Source: Candidatus Bilophila faecipullorum (GTDB lineage: Bacteria; Desulfobacterota; Desulfovibrionia; Desulfovibrionales; Desulfovibrionaceae). Taken from it: a DNA stretch of 46,442 nucleotides. Under the pieces are notes generated by a model that saw nothing but the letters and a program-made list of their open reading frames with translations, searched no databases and was not told where the DNA came from. This document shows positions 1 to 8,684 of this stretch, piece by piece. Location of the stretch: NCBI GenBank assembly GCA_944326695.1, contig CALVEZ010000027.1, forward strand, positions 1 through 46,442. The letters run 5' to 3'. Made by a program: the position numbers and the translations under genes. The number at the start of each line of letters is the position of its first letter. Positions within the stretch are counted from its first letter, which is position 1.

Positions 1-70
1 CTCTCCCCTCCCCAAACCCCACCCCTCTCCCCCCTAAGACGTTCATAAGGGTAGACGGCGGGAAGGGCGG
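1..70 (+). repeat. Partial copy of C-rich 3'-end repeat (family 1), cut by window edge
   Basis: The C-rich tract (CCAAACCCCACCCC then CCCCCCTAAGACGTTCATAA) closely resembles the minus-strand repeat after lysA, where a similar C-rich tract is followed by AAAGATTTTTGTAAGGGT. The hairpin half that should precede it lies outside the window. Its orientation implies a plus-strand gene ending just upstream of the window; that gene is inferred, not seen. Confidence 0.55.
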
Positions 71-213
71 CGCGCAGGCCGGACCTTCGCAACCGTCTCC
101 CGGATGGGCGCCAGGGGAAAGCAGGGGAGGCACAAAGGCTTTTTTGAGGCAATACGCTGGTTTTATTCTAAAAGGGATACTTCGAGCAGGATATCTGGCA
201 TTTTCTGGACAGG

Positions 214-258
214 GAAAGGCCCGAAACCGTCGGTTTCGGGCCTTTCTTTGTGCTTTTT
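214..258 (+). terminator. Rho-independent terminator
   Basis: A perfect 15-bp stem (GAAAGGCCCGAAACC against GGTTTCGGGCCTTTC) with a 3-nt loop is followed by a T-rich tail ending in TTTTTT on the plus strand. It most likely ends a plus-strand transcript entering from outside the window. The rest of positions 1-394 shows no credible gene. Confidence 0.8.
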
Positions 259-393
259 TCCGGCTTTGTATGCATGGCAAGGGAAGAGGGCGTCGTCCTT
301 TGCCGGGCACACCCGGGCAGGAATGCCCGCTGCAAGCCCTTATCCCGGTTAGGCTTCCCTCGCCTTGCTCCCGTGCCTCCGCCTCCCGGACAC

Positions 394-499
394 CGGGACT
401 CCCGCCGCGCCGCCTCCCCGCGAGTCGAAGTTTTTGCGGGAGAGGGTCCGTGGGAGGGAGCGTGCGGGTGCTCCCCGCTTTTTCAAAAAGCTCCCTCCC
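394..499 (-). repeat. C-rich 3'-end repeat (family 1), decayed hairpin copy
   Basis: Read on the minus strand it starts 16 nt after the stop of the CBS-domain gene: a 10-bp outer stem (GGGAGGGAGC / GCTCCCTCCC), then GGACCCTCTCCCGCAAAAAC, TTCGACT, and a 25-nt segment (395-419) that differs at one base from the copy after copA (38180-38204). The hairpin is weaker than in the other copies. It occupies the place of a transcription terminator. Confidence 0.6.
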
Positions 500-514
500 C
501 CATGCCTCCATTCT

Positions 515-1603
515 TCATCCTTTAGCCTTTTCCGCTTCCTCGCGCGCTTCGCGCAGCGCGGCGGCCTGCTGCGTGCGGGCCTGCGTGAGGGCGCTGCGGC
601 GCTGGCGGGCGGCCTCGCGCAGATCGGCCACGGCGTCGGTTTCGTCCACGATTTCGCGTCCGAGCATCTCTTCGAGCACGTCTTCAAGGGAGACGACCCC
701 GGCCAGCCCGCCGTATTCGTCCAGCACCACGAAAAGATGCAGGCGTGATTCGAGGAATTCAAGCAGCAGCTTGTCCACCGTCAGGCTTTCAAGCACGAAG
801 TGCACGGGCTGCATGATGTCGAGGAGCTTTTTGTCCGTCTCGCCGTTGGAGACGTAGCGGCCCAGGTCCTTGCGCAGGACGATGCCCACGATGTCCTCGT
901 TGTCGTCGCCGTAGAGGGGGATGCGGCTGTAATGCCAGATGTGGGGATGGTCATAGGCTTCGCGGACCGTCATCTCCTCCTGAAGGGAAAAGACCATCAT
1001 GCGCGGGGTCATGATCTCGCGCACATGCTTGACGTCCAGCGAGAGGATGTTCTTGATGGCGTTTTCTTCATAAGCTTGAATGCGGCCCGTCTCGCGCGAG
1101 AGGCTGGTGATGGCCCGGATGTCGTCTTCCGTGGCCGTGGGGCCGCTTTGGGGCGGGGCGACAAGCCGCGTCAACATGCTGGAAAACCAGATGAAGGGCT
1201 TGAAGATAAGCACCATGAGCCGCAGGGGGCGGGCCATGCCCCCGGCGATGCCGCAGGCATGGGCCACACCGAGGGTCTTGGGCAGGATTTCCCCGAAAGC
1301 GAGGATGAGGAAGGTGAGGCCCGCCGCAAAGAGGGCCGTGTTGTCCGTACCGAGCACGTTGGCCGCCAGCGCGCCGGCGATGGCCGCCCCCGCAGTGTTG
1401 GCTACTGTGTTGAGCGTGAGCACGGCGGCGATGGGCTGATCGATGCGCGAGCGGAGCTGGTAGAGCAGCTCGCCCGTGGCCGAGCCTTTTTTGCGCAGTT
1501 GTTCGATGTACGTCCACGGGACGGAGTAGAGCGCCGCCTCGGTCATGGAACAGGTGGCGGAAATGAGGACCACGAGGAAGACGGTCAGCAGCAGGGCGAT
1601 CAT
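515..1603 (-). CDS. CNNM/CorC-type membrane protein with CBS domain pair
   Basis: A 362-residue membrane protein of the DUF21-CBS (CNNM/CorC/HlyC) family, whose members are linked to Mg2+/divalent cation export or homeostasis. The N-terminal DUF21 region holds about four hydrophobic segments and the motif FGEILPK (104-109). A CBS pair follows, opened by REIMTPR (195-201) and closed by DEYGGLAGVVSLEDVLEEM (295-313). The usual CorC_HlyC C-terminal domain is absent; instead the protein ends in about 40 Ala/Arg/Glu-rich residues that look helical. An upstream in-frame TTG would add 29 non-hydrophobic residues; the ATG is preferred because the first membrane helix starts there and a possible promoter overlaps the TTG. 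Transported ion is not determinable from sequence. Confidence 0.85.
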   Translation of the reverse strand: MIALLLTVFLVVLISATCSMTEAALYSVPWTYIEQLRKKGSATGELLYQLRSRIDQPIAAVLTLNTVANTAGAAIAGALAANVLGTDNTALFAAGLTFLILAFGEILPKTLGVAHACGIAGGMARPLRLMVLIFKPFIWFSSMLTRLVAPPQSGPTATEDDIRAITSLSRETGRIQAYEENAIKNILSLDVKHVREIMTPRMMVFSLQEEMTVREAYDHPHIWHYSRIPLYGDDNEDIVGIVLRKDLGRYVSNGETDKKLLDIMQPVHFVLESLTVDKLLLEFLESRLHLFVVLDEYGGLAGVVSLEDVLEEMLGREIVDETDAVADLREAARQRRSALTQARTQQAAALREAREEAEKAKG

Positions 1604-1660
1604 GATGGAAAAAGCCTTGGTGCGGGGAGCCGCGCGTTGAAGGGTTGGATGGGAACGCCG

Positions 1661-1690
1661 TAGATTATCCTGCAAAACTCCGAAAGGCAA
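1661..1690 (-). promoter_or_regulatory. Possible promoter of the CBS-domain gene
   Basis: On the minus strand TTGCCT is followed 15 nt later by GATAAT (five of six matches to the -10 consensus). The spacing is short of ideal. It would start transcription roughly 50 nt before the chosen ATG. Confidence 0.3.
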
Positions 1691-1750
1691 TGAGGGGCCG
1701 CCGCCCGGCTCGGCGGGCCAAATTATTTTACGGAAAGAGGGGCGAAATGC

Positions 1751-1779
1751 TTGACGGACCGGCGCTCATTGTATAGATA
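1751..1779 (+). promoter_or_regulatory. Probable S10-operon promoter
   Basis: TTGACG is followed by TATAGATAT, giving a -10 hexamer at 15 nt (TATAGA) or 17 nt (TAGATA) spacing. It is the only strong sigma70-like signal between the divergent CBS gene and rpsJ, and it predicts a transcript start near 1786 with a leader of about 530 nt. Confidence 0.6.
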
Positions 1780-1785
1780 TGCGTT

Positions 1786-2310
1786 TCCCCACTTGATGTG
1801 GGTCATCCCTGTGCGGCAGGGAAGGATGGATCACGTCCATCCTGCTATGTCGGCCGAAAGGTCGACTTTGACATTTGCAGGCGTCACTGATTGCCGAAAG
1901 GATGTCAAGAGCCGTTAGAGTCGCGGGAATCCCTCACGGAGCCCCGATTGTAAAGGTCTTGTAAAGGGCGGAAGCCCTATGGTGACCCTGCGGGACTACC
2001 TGTCTTATTGGATGTTCATCCAATACAGGCCAGGCTGGCGGAACATGGGTTGACTTCATAATGTATGGAGAGCAGTCGGAGTGACGCCGGATGGCCTTCC
2101 CTCCTCGTCCCAATCTCCCGCGTACATATTTGAAGTCTGCACGTCGCCGAAAGGCGCGTGGCAAGCCCCTCGCCGTCTGGTCTTTGCCAGGGTTGGCCGA
2201 AGCGTTCACAAAACATGCGCTTTGGAACCGGCCTCTTTAAAGGCCGGCTGCTGTGTGGAGGTTCGGTATGGTCCTCGACCATGCCGGGCAAGTTTGCCAG
2301 ATAACGGAGT
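1786..2310 (+). promoter_or_regulatory. Long structured 5' leader of the S10 operon
   Basis: No gene is visible here. The plus strand contains a run of local hairpins: 1788-1802, 1806-1822, 1823-1843 (8-bp AGGATGGA/TCCATCCT), 1849-1866 (7 bp closed by GAAA), 1965-1978 (AGGGC/GCCCT closed by GGAA), 1999-2029 (9 bp plus a 4-bp outer stem), about 2142-2160 (GCC-GAAA-GGC), 2228-2247 (CCGGCCT/AGGCCGG), 2265-2285 (9 bp) and 2287-2298, the last just before the rpsJ ribosome binding site. In E. coli protein L4 represses its own operon through the S10 leader; a similar autoregulatory role is inferred, but this RNA is about three times longer and I recognise no described family in it. Confidence 0.5.
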
Positions 2311-2317
2311 AGACGCA

Positions 2318-2635
2318 ATGACGACAGTGAGCAGTGATCGTATCCGCATCAAGCTCAAAGCTTACGATTACCGCATCCTTGACAAGGCTGTGGCGGAAAT
2401 CGTCGATACGGCTCGGAACACGGGCGCGGGCGTGGCAGGGCCAATTCCTCTGCCCACCAATATTCATAAATTCACCGTGAACCGCTCTGTGCACGTGAAC
2501 AAGAAGTCCCGTGAACAGTTTGAAATGCGGATTCACAAGCGGCTTATGGACATCCTGGAACCCACGCAGCAGACCGTGGACGCCCTTGGCAAGCTCAGCC
2601 TGCCCGCGGGTGTGGATGTGGAAATCAAGCTTTAG
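2318..2635 (+). CDS. rpsJ: 30S ribosomal protein S10
   Basis: First gene of the S10-spc-alpha cluster, 105 residues, the usual length. S10 sits in the head of the small subunit and, with NusB, also takes part in antitermination. The core reads [16 protein letters not shown] and [14 protein letters not shown], typical of the family. The ATG is fixed by GGAG eight nt upstream; in-frame codons further upstream fall inside the structured leader. rplC follows 11 nt after the stop, so the genes are co-transcribed. No fusA, tuf or rpsL precedes it, unlike many S10 clusters. Confidence 0.97.
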   Translation: MTTVSSDRIRIKLKAYDYRILDKAVAEIVDTARNTGAGVAGPIPLPTNIHKFTVNRSVHVNKKSREQFEMRIHKRLMDILEPTQQTVDALGKLSLPAGVDVEIKL

Positions 2636-2646
2636 CGAGGAATGTC

Positions 2647-3276
2647 ATGGCTGAGAAAATGGGAATTCTGGGTCGCAAGCTTGGCATGACCCGCATCTTC
2701 GCTGGAGACGGTTCTGCCGTGGCTGTGACGGTTGTTCAGGCCGGTCCTTGCCCTGTCACCCAGGTCAAGACGGCTGAAAAAGACGGCTACAACGCCTTGC
2801 AGATCGCCTTCGAAGAAGCCAAGGAAAAGCATGTGACCAAGCCTATGAAGGGTCACTTTGCCAAAGCTGGAACGGCTCTTTACCGCAAGGTGCGCGAAAT
2901 CCGCCTCGACGCCCCGGCCACTCAGGAAGTGGGCGCCGTGCTGACCGCGGACGTGTTCGCCGCCGGCGACAAGGTTAAAGTAACGGGGACGAGCCTCGGT
3001 AAGGGGTATCAGGGCGTCATGCGCCGCTGGAACTTCAAGGGCTCCAAGGATACGCACGGTTGCGAAAAGGTGCATCGTTCCGGTGGCTCCATCGGTAACA
3101 ACACCTTCCCCGGTCACGTGTTCAAGGGCAGGAAAATGGCGGGCCACTGGGGTAACGAACAGGTTACCGTGCAGGGCCTTGAAATCGTGGACGTGCGGAC
3201 TGAAGACAACGTCATCCTCATCCGCGGTTCCGTGCCCGGACCCAAGAACGGTCTCGTTCTGGTGCGCAAGCAGTAG
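2647..3276 (+). CDS. rplC: 50S ribosomal protein L3
   Basis: 209 residues, the standard bacterial length. L3 binds 23S rRNA early in large-subunit assembly and reaches the peptidyl transferase centre. The start [13 protein letters not shown] and the loop [20 protein letters not shown] are family hallmarks. The ATG follows GAGGAA at good spacing; rplD follows 15 nt after the stop. Nothing is unusual. Confidence 0.97.
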   Translation: MAEKMGILGRKLGMTRIFAGDGSAVAVTVVQAGPCPVTQVKTAEKDGYNALQIAFEEAKEKHVTKPMKGHFAKAGTALYRKVREIRLDAPATQEVGAVLTADVFAAGDKVKVTGTSLGKGYQGVMRRWNFKGSKDTHGCEKVHRSGGSIGNNTFPGHVFKGRKMAGHWGNEQVTVQGLEIVDVRTEDNVILIRGSVPGPKNGLVLVRKQ

Positions 3277-3291
3277 GTAGGGAGAGAAACA

Positions 3292-3912
3292 ATGGCTGTC
3301 GTGAAAGTATACGATCAGGACAAGAAGGAACAGGGCGAACTGACCCTGACTCCCGAAGTGTTCGAGGTCGCTGTGAGGCCGGAGATTCTCCACCTCGTGG
3401 TGCGGGCTCAGCTCGCCGCCCGGCGCGCGGGCACTCACTCGACCAAGACCCGGGCTATGGTTTCCGGCGGCGGCGTGAAGCCGTGGCGCCAGAAGGGCAC
3501 CGGTCGCGCTCGCGCCGGTTCCAACCGTTCCCCCGTGTGGCGTGGCGGCGCGATCCTCTTCGGACCCCAGCCCCGCAAATACGATTTTAAGGTGAACAAG
3601 AAGATCAGGAAGCTCGCTCTGCGCATGGCGCTCTCTTCGCGTCTGGCCGGCGACAACCTGCTCGTGGTCAAGGGCTTTGACCTGCCCGAAGCGAAGACCA
3701 AAATCTTCGCCAAGATCGCAGGCAACCTGGGCCTTTCCAAGGCTCTCATCATCGCTCCTGAGGAAACGCGCGAACTCGTGCTCTCCTCTCGGAACCTGCC
3801 CGGCATCACCCTGACCACGCCTGATCAGCTCAGTGTGTACGAAATCCTGAAGCACAAGCAGCTCGTGCTTCTGGAAGGCGCCGTGGAACCCGTTGAAACG
3901 CGGCTGAAATAA
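3292..3912 (+). CDS. rplD: 50S ribosomal protein L4
   Basis: 206 residues. L4 lines the nascent-peptide exit tunnel; in E. coli it is also the repressor of its own operon, acting on the S10 leader, which matters here because the leader is long and structured. The extended loop RAMVSGGGVKPWRQKGTGRA that reaches into the tunnel is intact. AGGGAGAG lies just before the ATG. Ten nt separate it from rplW. Confidence 0.97.
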   Translation: MAVVKVYDQDKKEQGELTLTPEVFEVAVRPEILHLVVRAQLAARRAGTHSTKTRAMVSGGGVKPWRQKGTGRARAGSNRSPVWRGGAILFGPQPRKYDFKVNKKIRKLALRMALSSRLAGDNLLVVKGFDLPEAKTKIFAKIAGNLGLSKALIIAPEETRELVLSSRNLPGITLTTPDQLSVYEILKHKQLVLLEGAVEPVETRLK

Positions 3913-3922
3913 GAGGTTGGCC

Positions 3923-4210
3923 ATGGATCATACGCAGATTCTCTTGCGGCCCGTGGTGACCGAAAAGGCGACCTTCCTGCGCGATGGCGCGAATCAGGTT
4001 GCTTTCTTCGTCCACCCCGACGCCAACAAGATTGAGATCAAGAAGGCCGTGGAAACCGCCTTCAACGTGAAAGTGACTGACGTGAACGTGGTTACCCGCA
4101 AGCCCACCGAACGTGTGCGCAACCGCAAGGTGAGCCGCGTCCCCGGATGGCGCAAGGCCTATGTGACCCTCGCGTCCGGTGAAAAGATTGAGTTCTTTGA
4201 GGGAGTGTAA
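3923..4210 (+). CDS. rplW: 50S ribosomal protein L23
   Basis: 95 residues. L23 sits at the tunnel exit and docks trigger factor and the signal recognition particle. [11 protein letters not shown] near the N terminus and a C-terminal [12 protein letters not shown] are characteristic. An in-frame TTG two codons upstream overlaps the AGAGG ribosome binding site and is rejected as the start; the ATG six nt after AGAGG is chosen. rplB starts two nt after the stop codon, pointing to translational coupling. Confidence 0.96.
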   Translation: MDHTQILLRPVVTEKATFLRDGANQVAFFVHPDANKIEIKKAVETAFNVKVTDVNVVTRKPTERVRNRKVSRVPGWRKAYVTLASGEKIEFFEGV

Positions 4211-4212
4211 AC

Positions 4213-5043
4213 ATGGCTGTGCGCAAGTTGAAACCCACCTCGGCGGGACGCCGTTTTCAGACGGTTTCCGACTTTGAGGAAATCACGAGGTCCACGCCTG
4301 AGAAGTCCCTTACGGAAGGTCTCACCAAAAAGGCTGGCCGCAACAATCATGGTCGCGTGACGAGCCGTCGTCGCGGCGGCGGCGTGAAGCGTTTGTACCG
4401 CATCATCGACTTCAAGCGGAACAAGCTCGACATCCCGGCTACCGTGGCCCACATCGAATACGACCCCAACCGCACCGCCCGCATCGCGCTCCTGCACTAT
4501 GCCGACGGTGAAAAGCGCTATATTCTCGCTCCGCTCGGCGTGAAGCAGGGCGATGTGCTTATCGCCGGCGACAAGGCCGACATCAAGCCCGGCAATGCGC
4601 TGCCCATGGCCCGCATTCCCGTGGGTACCGTGCTGCACAACATCGAGCTGAACCCCGGTCGCGGCGGTCAGTTCTGCCGCGCCGCCGGAACCTACGCCCA
4701 GCTCATCGCCAAGGAAGGCAAGTACGCCCTGCTGCGTATGCCCTCCGGCGAAGTGCGCAAGGTGCTGGCTACCTGCCTCGCCACCATCGGCCAGGTCGGT
4801 AACATCCAGCATGAGAACATCTCCCTGGGCAAGGCCGGCCGTAACCGTTGGCTGGGTCGTCGTCCCAAGGTTCGCGGCGTCGCCATGAACCCGGTCGACC
4901 ATCCGCTCGGCGGTGGTGAAGGCAGAAGCTCCGGCGGTCGTCACCCCGTGTCTCCGTGGGGTATGCCTGCCAAGGGCTACAAGACTCGTGATAAGAAGAA
5001 GCCCTCGTCGCGCCTCATTGTTAAGCGCCGCGGCCAGAAGTAG
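4213..5043 (+). CDS. rplB: 50S ribosomal protein L2
   Basis: 276 residues, full length. L2 is among the most conserved large-subunit proteins and is needed for subunit joining and peptidyl transfer. The signature [16 protein letters not shown], including the His implicated in peptidyl transfer, is intact, followed by a basic C-terminal tail ([15 protein letters not shown]). It starts two nt after rplW ends and is followed by rpsS at eight nt. Confidence 0.97.
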   Translation: MAVRKLKPTSAGRRFQTVSDFEEITRSTPEKSLTEGLTKKAGRNNHGRVTSRRRGGGVKRLYRIIDFKRNKLDIPATVAHIEYDPNRTARIALLHYADGEKRYILAPLGVKQGDVLIAGDKADIKPGNALPMARIPVGTVLHNIELNPGRGGQFCRAAGTYAQLIAKEGKYALLRMPSGEVRKVLATCLATIGQVGNIQHENISLGKAGRNRWLGRRPKVRGVAMNPVDHPLGGGEGRSSGGRHPVSPWGMPAKGYKTRDKKKPSSRLIVKRRGQK

Positions 5044-5051
5044 GAGCAATT

Positions 5052-5333
5052 ATGCCCAGATCACTGAAAAAAGGTCCCTTCGTGGACGGCCATCTGATGA
5101 AAAAGGTGGATGCGGCCGTCGCCAACAACGACCACCGCGTGGTGAAGACCTGGTCGCGCCGGTCCACTGTCCTGCCCGAAATGGTGGGGATCACCTTCGC
5201 CGTGCACAACGGCAAGAAGTTCCTCCCCGTTTTCGTCACCGAAAACATGGTGGGACACAAGCTTGGGGAATTCGCGCCGACGCGCACCTTCCACGGCCAT
5301 GCCGCCGACAAGAAGACCAAGGCCAAGAAATAA
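5052..5333 (+). CDS. rpsS: 30S ribosomal protein S19
   Basis: 93 residues. S19 forms a complex with S13 in the small-subunit head near the A-site tRNA. The N terminus [18 protein letters not shown] is typical, as are the central [11 protein letters not shown] and the C-terminal [24 protein letters not shown] precedes the ATG. The gene is embedded between rplB and rplV in the standard order. Confidence 0.97.
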   Translation: MPRSLKKGPFVDGHLMKKVDAAVANNDHRVVKTWSRRSTVLPEMVGITFAVHNGKKFLPVFVTENMVGHKLGEFAPTRTFHGHAADKKTKAKK

Positions 5334-5345
5334 CGGGTGCCAATC

Positions 5346-5684
5346 ATGGAATCGAAAGCTACTGCCAAATTCGTGCGCGTCGCTCCGCGCAAGACCAGGC
5401 TGGTCGCCCGCAACGTGAAGGGTATGCCTGTCGAGGCTGCCATGAACCTGCTGCGCTTCACGCCTAACAAGCCTGCCGGCGTTATTCTCGGTGTGGTCCG
5501 CTCCGCGCTCGCCAATGCGGAACACAACGCCAGCATGGACGTGGATGCTCTGGTCGTCAAAGAGATTCTGGTGAACGAAGGTCCCACCTGGAAGCGGTTC
5601 ATGCCGCGTGCCCAGGGCCGCGCCACCAATATCCACAAACGCACCAGCCACATTACCGTGATACTCGCAGAAGGGCAGGAATAA
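5346..5684 (+). CDS. rplV: 50S ribosomal protein L22
   Basis: 112 residues. L22 contacts all 23S rRNA domains and forms part of the exit tunnel wall, where its beta-hairpin influences stalling and macrolide binding. The start FVRVAPRKTRLVARNVKG and the end RGRATNIHKRTSHITVIL fit the family; part of the tunnel hairpin, RFMPRAQGRAT, is intact. A GTG three codons upstream is possible, but the ATG gives the normal N terminus and has GGG eight nt before it, so it is preferred. Confidence 0.95.
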   Translation: MESKATAKFVRVAPRKTRLVARNVKGMPVEAAMNLLRFTPNKPAGVILGVVRSALANAEHNASMDVDALVVKEILVNEGPTWKRFMPRAQGRATNIHKRTSHITVILAEGQE

Positions 5685-5687
5685 GTC

Positions 5688-6329
5688 ATGGGTCAGAAAG
5701 TTCATCCGTACGGATTCCGGCTTGGGTACAACAAGAACTGGCAGTCCCGCTGGTTCAGCAAGAAGGACTACCCTGCCTTTGTGTATGAAGACCATGAAGT
5801 CCGCAAGTATGTGAAGAAGCTCCTCTACAGCGCCGGCATCTCCAAGATCGAGATCGAACGCGCCGGGGGCAAGATCCGCCTCATCCTTTCCACCGCCCGC
5901 CCCGGTATCGTCATCGGCCGCAAGGGTGTGGAAATCGAAAAGCTTCGCAGCGACCTGCGCGCCAAGTTCGGACGGGAGTTCTCGCTTGAAGTGAACGAAA
6001 TCCGCCGTCCTGAAGTGGATTCCCAGCTGGTGGCCGAAAACATCGCCCAGCAGCTCGAACGCCGCGTCGCCTTCCGCCGCGCCATGAAGCGTACGGTGAC
6101 CATGGCCCGCAAGTTCGGTGCCGAAGGCATCAAGGTGACCTGCTCCGGGCGTCTCGCCGGTGCGGAAATCGCCCGTACCGAATGGTACCGCGACGGCCGC
6201 GTGCCGTTGCAGACCCTGCGTGCCGACATCGACTACGGCTTTGCCGAAGCGCATACCACCTATGGTATCATCGGGGTCAAGGCGTGGATCTACAAAGGTG
6301 AAATCCTTGACAAAGAGGTTGAAAGGTAA
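5688..6329 (+). CDS. rpsC: 30S ribosomal protein S3
   Basis: 213 residues. S3 lies at the mRNA entry channel and contributes to helicase activity. The N-terminal [17 protein letters not shown], the KH-domain GXXG loop in [15 protein letters not shown], and the C-terminal [12 protein letters not shown] are all present. Its TAA stop overlaps the first base of the rplP start codon (TAATG), so the two are translationally coupled. Confidence 0.97.
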   Translation: MGQKVHPYGFRLGYNKNWQSRWFSKKDYPAFVYEDHEVRKYVKKLLYSAGISKIEIERAGGKIRLILSTARPGIVIGRKGVEIEKLRSDLRAKFGREFSLEVNEIRRPEVDSQLVAENIAQQLERRVAFRRAMKRTVTMARKFGAEGIKVTCSGRLAGAEIARTEWYRDGRVPLQTLRADIDYGFAEAHTTYGIIGVKAWIYKGEILDKEVER

Positions 6330-6742
6330 TGCTCGCTCCCAAAAGAGTTAAATTCCGCAAGTGGCAGAAAGGCCGCCTGCGCGGTCCCGCTCTGCGCGGC
6401 GCCACCATCGCCTTCGGCGACATCGGTTTGAAGACTGTGGAGCACGGAAAGCTGACCAACCAGCAGATCGAAGCCGCCCGTAGCGCCATGATGCGCCACA
6501 TCAAGCGCGGCGGGAAAGTCTGGATCCGCGTGTTCCCCGACCACCCCATCACCGCCAAGCCTCTGGAAACCCGTCAGGGCTCCGGTAAGGGCGCGCCGGT
6601 GGGCTGGTGCGCTCCGGTCAAACCCGGCCGCATCCTGTACGAAATCAAGGGCGTCAGCCTTGAGCTGGCCAAAGAAGCCCTCACCCGCGCCGCGCACAAG
6701 CTGCCGGTCAAGACAGTGATTGTGGTGAGAGAGGGTCTGTAG
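6329..6742 (+). CDS. rplP: 50S ribosomal protein L16
   Basis: 137 residues. L16 organises the A site of the large subunit. The start [16 protein letters not shown] and the segment [20 protein letters not shown] are characteristic, as is the C-terminal AHKLPVKT. Its ATG overlaps the rpsC stop by one base, and rpmC begins one nt after its stop, so three genes in a row are tightly coupled. Confidence 0.97.
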   Translation: MLAPKRVKFRKWQKGRLRGPALRGATIAFGDIGLKTVEHGKLTNQQIEAARSAMMRHIKRGGKVWIRVFPDHPITAKPLETRQGSGKGAPVGWCAPVKPGRILYEIKGVSLELAKEALTRAAHKLPVKTVIVVREGL

Positions 6743-6743
6743 T

Positions 6744-6929
6744 ATGAAAGCCAAAGAACTGAAAGAACTCGGCGTGGAAGAGCTTAAGGCCAAACTCGCC
6801 GAACAGCGGCAGGAACTTTTCAATCTGCGCTTCCAACACGCGACCGCTCAGCTGGAGAAGACCTCGTCCATCCCCGCCGCCCGGAAGAACATCGCGCGCA
6901 TTTTGACCGTCCTGAAGGAAAAGGAATAG
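6744..6929 (+). CDS. rpmC: 50S ribosomal protein L29
   Basis: 61 residues, all helical as expected. L29 sits beside L23 at the tunnel exit and helps dock the signal recognition particle. [20 protein letters not shown] followed by [14 protein letters not shown] is the family pattern. Position between rplP and rpsQ is the canonical one. Confidence 0.96.
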   Translation: MKAKELKELGVEELKAKLAEQRQELFNLRFQHATAQLEKTSSIPAARKNIARILTVLKEKE

Positions 6930-6933
6930 CACC

Positions 6934-7200
6934 ATGTCTCAAGCCATGGAAAACCGCAAGGGCCGCATGCTTATCGGTACCGTGGTCAGCGACAAGAACG
7001 ACAAGACCATCGTCGTTCGCGTTGAGACCCTGGTGAAGCATCCGCTCCTCAAGAAGTTCGTGCGTCGCCGCAAGAAGTTTACCGCTCATGATCCCATGAA
7101 CGAATGCGGCATCGGTGATAAAGTGAAAATCGTGGAATTCCGTCCCATGAGCCGCAACAAGCGCTGGCACCTGGTGACTGTCCTCGAAAAGGCCGTGTAG
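6934..7200 (+). CDS. rpsQ: 30S ribosomal protein S17
   Basis: 88 residues. S17 is a primary 16S rRNA binder with an OB fold. [17 protein letters not shown] and [20 protein letters not shown] are diagnostic. A second Met (residue 5) could also serve as start; the first ATG is chosen because it lies four nt after the rpmC stop. It closes the S10-type part of the cluster, and rplN follows at ten nt without any visible terminator. Confidence 0.96.
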   Translation: MSQAMENRKGRMLIGTVVSDKNDKTIVVRVETLVKHPLLKKFVRRRKKFTAHDPMNECGIGDKVKIVEFRPMSRNKRWHLVTVLEKAV

Positions 7201-7210
7201 GAGTTACGTC

Positions 7211-7579
7211 ATGATCCAGGTTGAATCCACGCTTCAGGTTGCCGATAACTCCGGCGCCAAGAAAGTGGCCTGCATCAAGGTGCTGGGCGGCTCTCACCGG
7301 CGCTACGCCACCGTGGGCGACATCATCATGGTTGCCGTCAAGGAAGCCATGCCCCACAGCAAGGTGAAGAAGGGCGACGTGATGCAGGCTGTTATCGTGC
7401 GTACCGCGAAAGAGGTGCGCCGCGTAGACGGTTCCTACATCAAGTTTGACTCCAACGCCGCCGTGCTGCTTTCCAAGCAGGGTGAACCCGTGGGTACCCG
7501 TATCTTCGGACCTGTGGCCCGTGAACTGCGCGCCAAGAACTTCATGAAGATCGTGTCCCTCGCACCTGAGGTTCTGTAG
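7211..7579 (+). CDS. rplN: 50S ribosomal protein L14
   Basis: 122 residues, the standard size. L14 forms an intersubunit bridge and binds L19. The start [19 protein letters not shown] and the later [14 protein letters not shown] are near-invariant in bacteria. AGGAG lies eight nt before the ATG. This opens the spc-type portion, in E. coli a separate transcription unit; here no promoter is evident in the ten-nt gap. Confidence 0.97.
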   Translation: MIQVESTLQVADNSGAKKVACIKVLGGSHRRYATVGDIIMVAVKEAMPHSKVKKGDVMQAVIVRTAKEVRRVDGSYIKFDSNAAVLLSKQGEPVGTRIFGPVARELRAKNFMKIVSLAPEVL

Positions 7580-7590
7580 GAGTCATTGTC

Positions 7591-7911
7591 ATGAAACAGT
7601 CTCGTATCCGCAAGGATGACAAGGTCATGGTCATCGCTGGCAAGGACAAGGGCAAGATCGGCAAGGTCTTGAAGGTCCTTCGCAAGCATGACAACGTTGT
7701 GGTGGAAAAGGTCAATGTGGCCAAGCGTCACACCAAGCCGAACCCCTATCGGCGCGAGCCCGGCGGGATCGTGGAAAAGGAAATGCCGATCCACGTGTCC
7801 AATCTCATGGTCGTGTGCCCCGCCTGCGCCGCTCCCACCCGCGTGGGCTACCGCTACGCGGAGGACGGCAAGAAAATCCGCTTCTGCAAGAAGTGCAACG
7901 AAACGCTGTAG
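7591..7911 (+). CDS. rplX: 50S ribosomal protein L24 with C-terminal zinc ribbon
   Basis: 106 residues. L24 starts large-subunit assembly by binding the 5' end of 23S rRNA. The KOW motif ([20 protein letters not shown]) is at residues 7-26 approximately. The C-terminal third carries CPAC and CKKC pairs spaced as a four-Cys zinc ribbon, an extension seen in many L24 proteins and consistent with Zn-containing S4, S14 and L36 in this same cluster. AGGAG precedes the ATG. Confidence 0.96.
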   Translation: MKQSRIRKDDKVMVIAGKDKGKIGKVLKVLRKHDNVVVEKVNVAKRHTKPNPYRREPGGIVEKEMPIHVSNLMVVCPACAAPTRVGYRYAEDGKKIRFCKKCNETL

Positions 7912-7918
7912 GTGAACC

Positions 7919-8458
7919 ATGACCCGTCTTGAAAACGTATACCGCGAGAAAGTGGTCCCGGTATTGCAGAAGGAGTTTGCGTACAGCTCTCCCATGCAGA
8001 TTCCCGGGATTGTCAAAATTTCGCTGAACATCGGCCTCGGTTCCGCCAGCCAGAACAACAAGCTGATGGAAGAGGCCATGACCGAACTGTCCGCCATCGC
8101 CGGGCAGAAGGCCGTGATGACGCGCGCCAAGAAGTCCATCGCCGCGTTCAAGCTGCGTGAAGGCATGCCCATCGGCTGCCGCGTGACGCTGCGCAAGGAA
8201 CGTATGTGGGACTTCCTGGACAAGCTCATGAACTTCGCCCTTCCCCGCGTGCGCGACTTCCGCGGCATCCCGGATCGTGGCTTCGACGGTCGGGGCAACT
8301 TCACCCTCGGGATCAAGGAACATGCGATCTTCCCTGAAATGGAAGCCGACCGCATTGAAAACCCCAAGGGCATGAACATCACGATCGTGACCACCGCCAC
8401 CACTGACAAAGAAGGCAAGTTCCTGCTCGAACAGCTCGGCATGCCTTTCAGAAAGTAA
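7919..8458 (+). CDS. rplE: 50S ribosomal protein L5
   Basis: 179 residues, standard. L5 binds 5S rRNA and contacts P-site tRNA and S13. The segments [31 protein letters not shown] and [20 protein letters not shown] are classic. The gene begins seven nt after rplX and ends 12 nt before rpsN. Nothing is unusual. Confidence 0.97.
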   Translation: MTRLENVYREKVVPVLQKEFAYSSPMQIPGIVKISLNIGLGSASQNNKLMEEAMTELSAIAGQKAVMTRAKKSIAAFKLREGMPIGCRVTLRKERMWDFLDKLMNFALPRVRDFRGIPDRGFDGRGNFTLGIKEHAIFPEMEADRIENPKGMNITIVTTATTDKEGKFLLEQLGMPFRK

Positions 8459-8470
8459 GGAGTTAGGATA

Positions 8471-8656
8471 GTGTCGCGTACTTCTCTCGAAGTGAAGGCC
8501 GCCCGGAAACCCAAGTTTTCCAGCCGCGGCTACAATCGCTGCCCCATCTGCGGCAGACCTCACGCGTACATGCGCAAATTCGGCCTGTGCCGTATCTGCT
8601 TCCGCAATATGGCCCTGCGCGGCGACCTTCCCGGCGTTCGCAAGTCCAGCTGGTAA
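8471..8656 (+). CDS. rpsN: 30S ribosomal protein S14, zinc-binding short type
   Basis: 61 residues with a GTG start. This is the short, zinc-binding (C+) form of S14: Cys24, Cys27, Cys40 and Cys43 form two CXXC pairs, CPIC and CRIC. The long zinc-free form found in enterics is about 100 residues. AAGGAGTTAGG lies upstream of the GTG. The C-terminal [11 protein letters not shown] is conserved. It lies in the normal place between rplE and rpsH. Confidence 0.96.
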   Translation: MSRTSLEVKAARKPKFSSRGYNRCPICGRPHAYMRKFGLCRICFRNMALRGDLPGVRKSSW

Positions 8657-8684
8657 CCGTGACAGGGTATAAGGAGACCATTCG

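Noticed and set aside
1604..1690. Upstream TTG start for the CBS-domain gene
   Set aside because: The added 29 residues are not membrane-like, and a possible promoter covers this stretch.
1786..2310. RNase P RNA, tmRNA or SRP RNA in the S10 leader
   Set aside because: I looked for the RNase P GAGGAAAGTCCGGGC core, the tmRNA tRNA-like ends and the SRP GGAAGGAAGCAGCC loop and found none.
2632..3924. 430-codon open frame on the minus strand opposite rplC and rplD
   Set aside because: It is antisense to two certain ribosomal protein genes, has biased His/Gly/Ala-rich composition and no ribosome binding site.
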